From: Atkinsonella hypoxylon
Taxonomy: Eukaryota > Ascomycota > Sordariomycetes > Hypocreales > Clavicipitaceae
Direction: 5' to 3'
Assembly (NCBI GenBank): GCA_000729835.1
Contig: JFHB01000346.1
Coordinates: 1-18,641 of the forward strand
DNA: 18,641 nt
Made by a program: the position numbers and the translations under genes. Below the pieces are notes generated by a model. It made no database searches and was not told the DNA's origin. It saw only the letters and a list, made by a program, of their open reading frames with translations. This document shows, piece by piece, positions 18,578-18,641 of the stretch. Within the stretch, counting starts at the first letter, position 1; each line of letters begins with the position of its first letter.

Positions 18578-18641
18578 GACGATATGAAATGAAGAATGGG
18601 TTTGGCATTTGATTTGATGCTTGTGACAAAAGCAGCAAGAA

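Overview
The window is nuclear DNA of a filamentous ascomycete (Pezizomycotina), most likely a sordariomycete and perhaps Hypocreales. The genes are broken by short 51-178 bp GT..AG introns with CTGAC/CTAAC-like branch sites. They are separated by roughly 0.8-3.2 kb and include fungal-type versions of conserved families. Short TACCTA/TAGGTA palindromic runs are dispersed between genes. The species-level placement is inference; no sequence search was possible.

Seven protein genes can be reconstructed exon by exon. Three lie in a row on the minus strand: a dipeptidyl-peptidase V family serine peptidase (127-2532, six exons, 690 aa), the histone-acetyltransferase subunit EAF6 (3381-4073, three exons, 178 aa) and a PWI-domain/RS-rich splicing factor (5027-6393, four exons, 387 aa). 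Three follow on the plus strand: the proteasome assembly chaperone NAS2/PSMD9 (7439-8343, four exons, 231 aa), the nuclear-transport GTPase Ran/GSP1 (9438-10451, five exons, 216 aa) and a homeodomain transcription factor (13682-15755, four exons, 577 aa). The last is an intronless NAD kinase on the minus strand (16721-18577, 618 aa). Its start lies 64 bases from the window edge, so its promoter is mostly outside.

The longest gene-free stretch, 10452-13681, holds the least ordinary DNA. It contains a perfect 26-bp palindrome, a 365-bp AT-rich element with 21-bp terminal inverted repeats flanked by TA (a candidate Tc1/mariner-type MITE) that carries an internal hairpin, a stretch faintly resembling LTR-retrotransposon leader DNA, and the long pyrimidine-rich leader of the homeobox gene with a C19 run and short upstream ORFs. 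No tRNA, rRNA, CRISPR array or biosynthetic cluster was seen.

The genes are housekeeping or regulatory (peptide turnover, chromatin acetylation, splicing, proteasome assembly, nuclear transport, transcription, NADP synthesis) and do not form one pathway. I found no convincing new multi-gene system. The points worth a second look are the MITE, the palindromes, a stop-free 51-nt intron in NAS2, and the complex leader of the homeobox gene.
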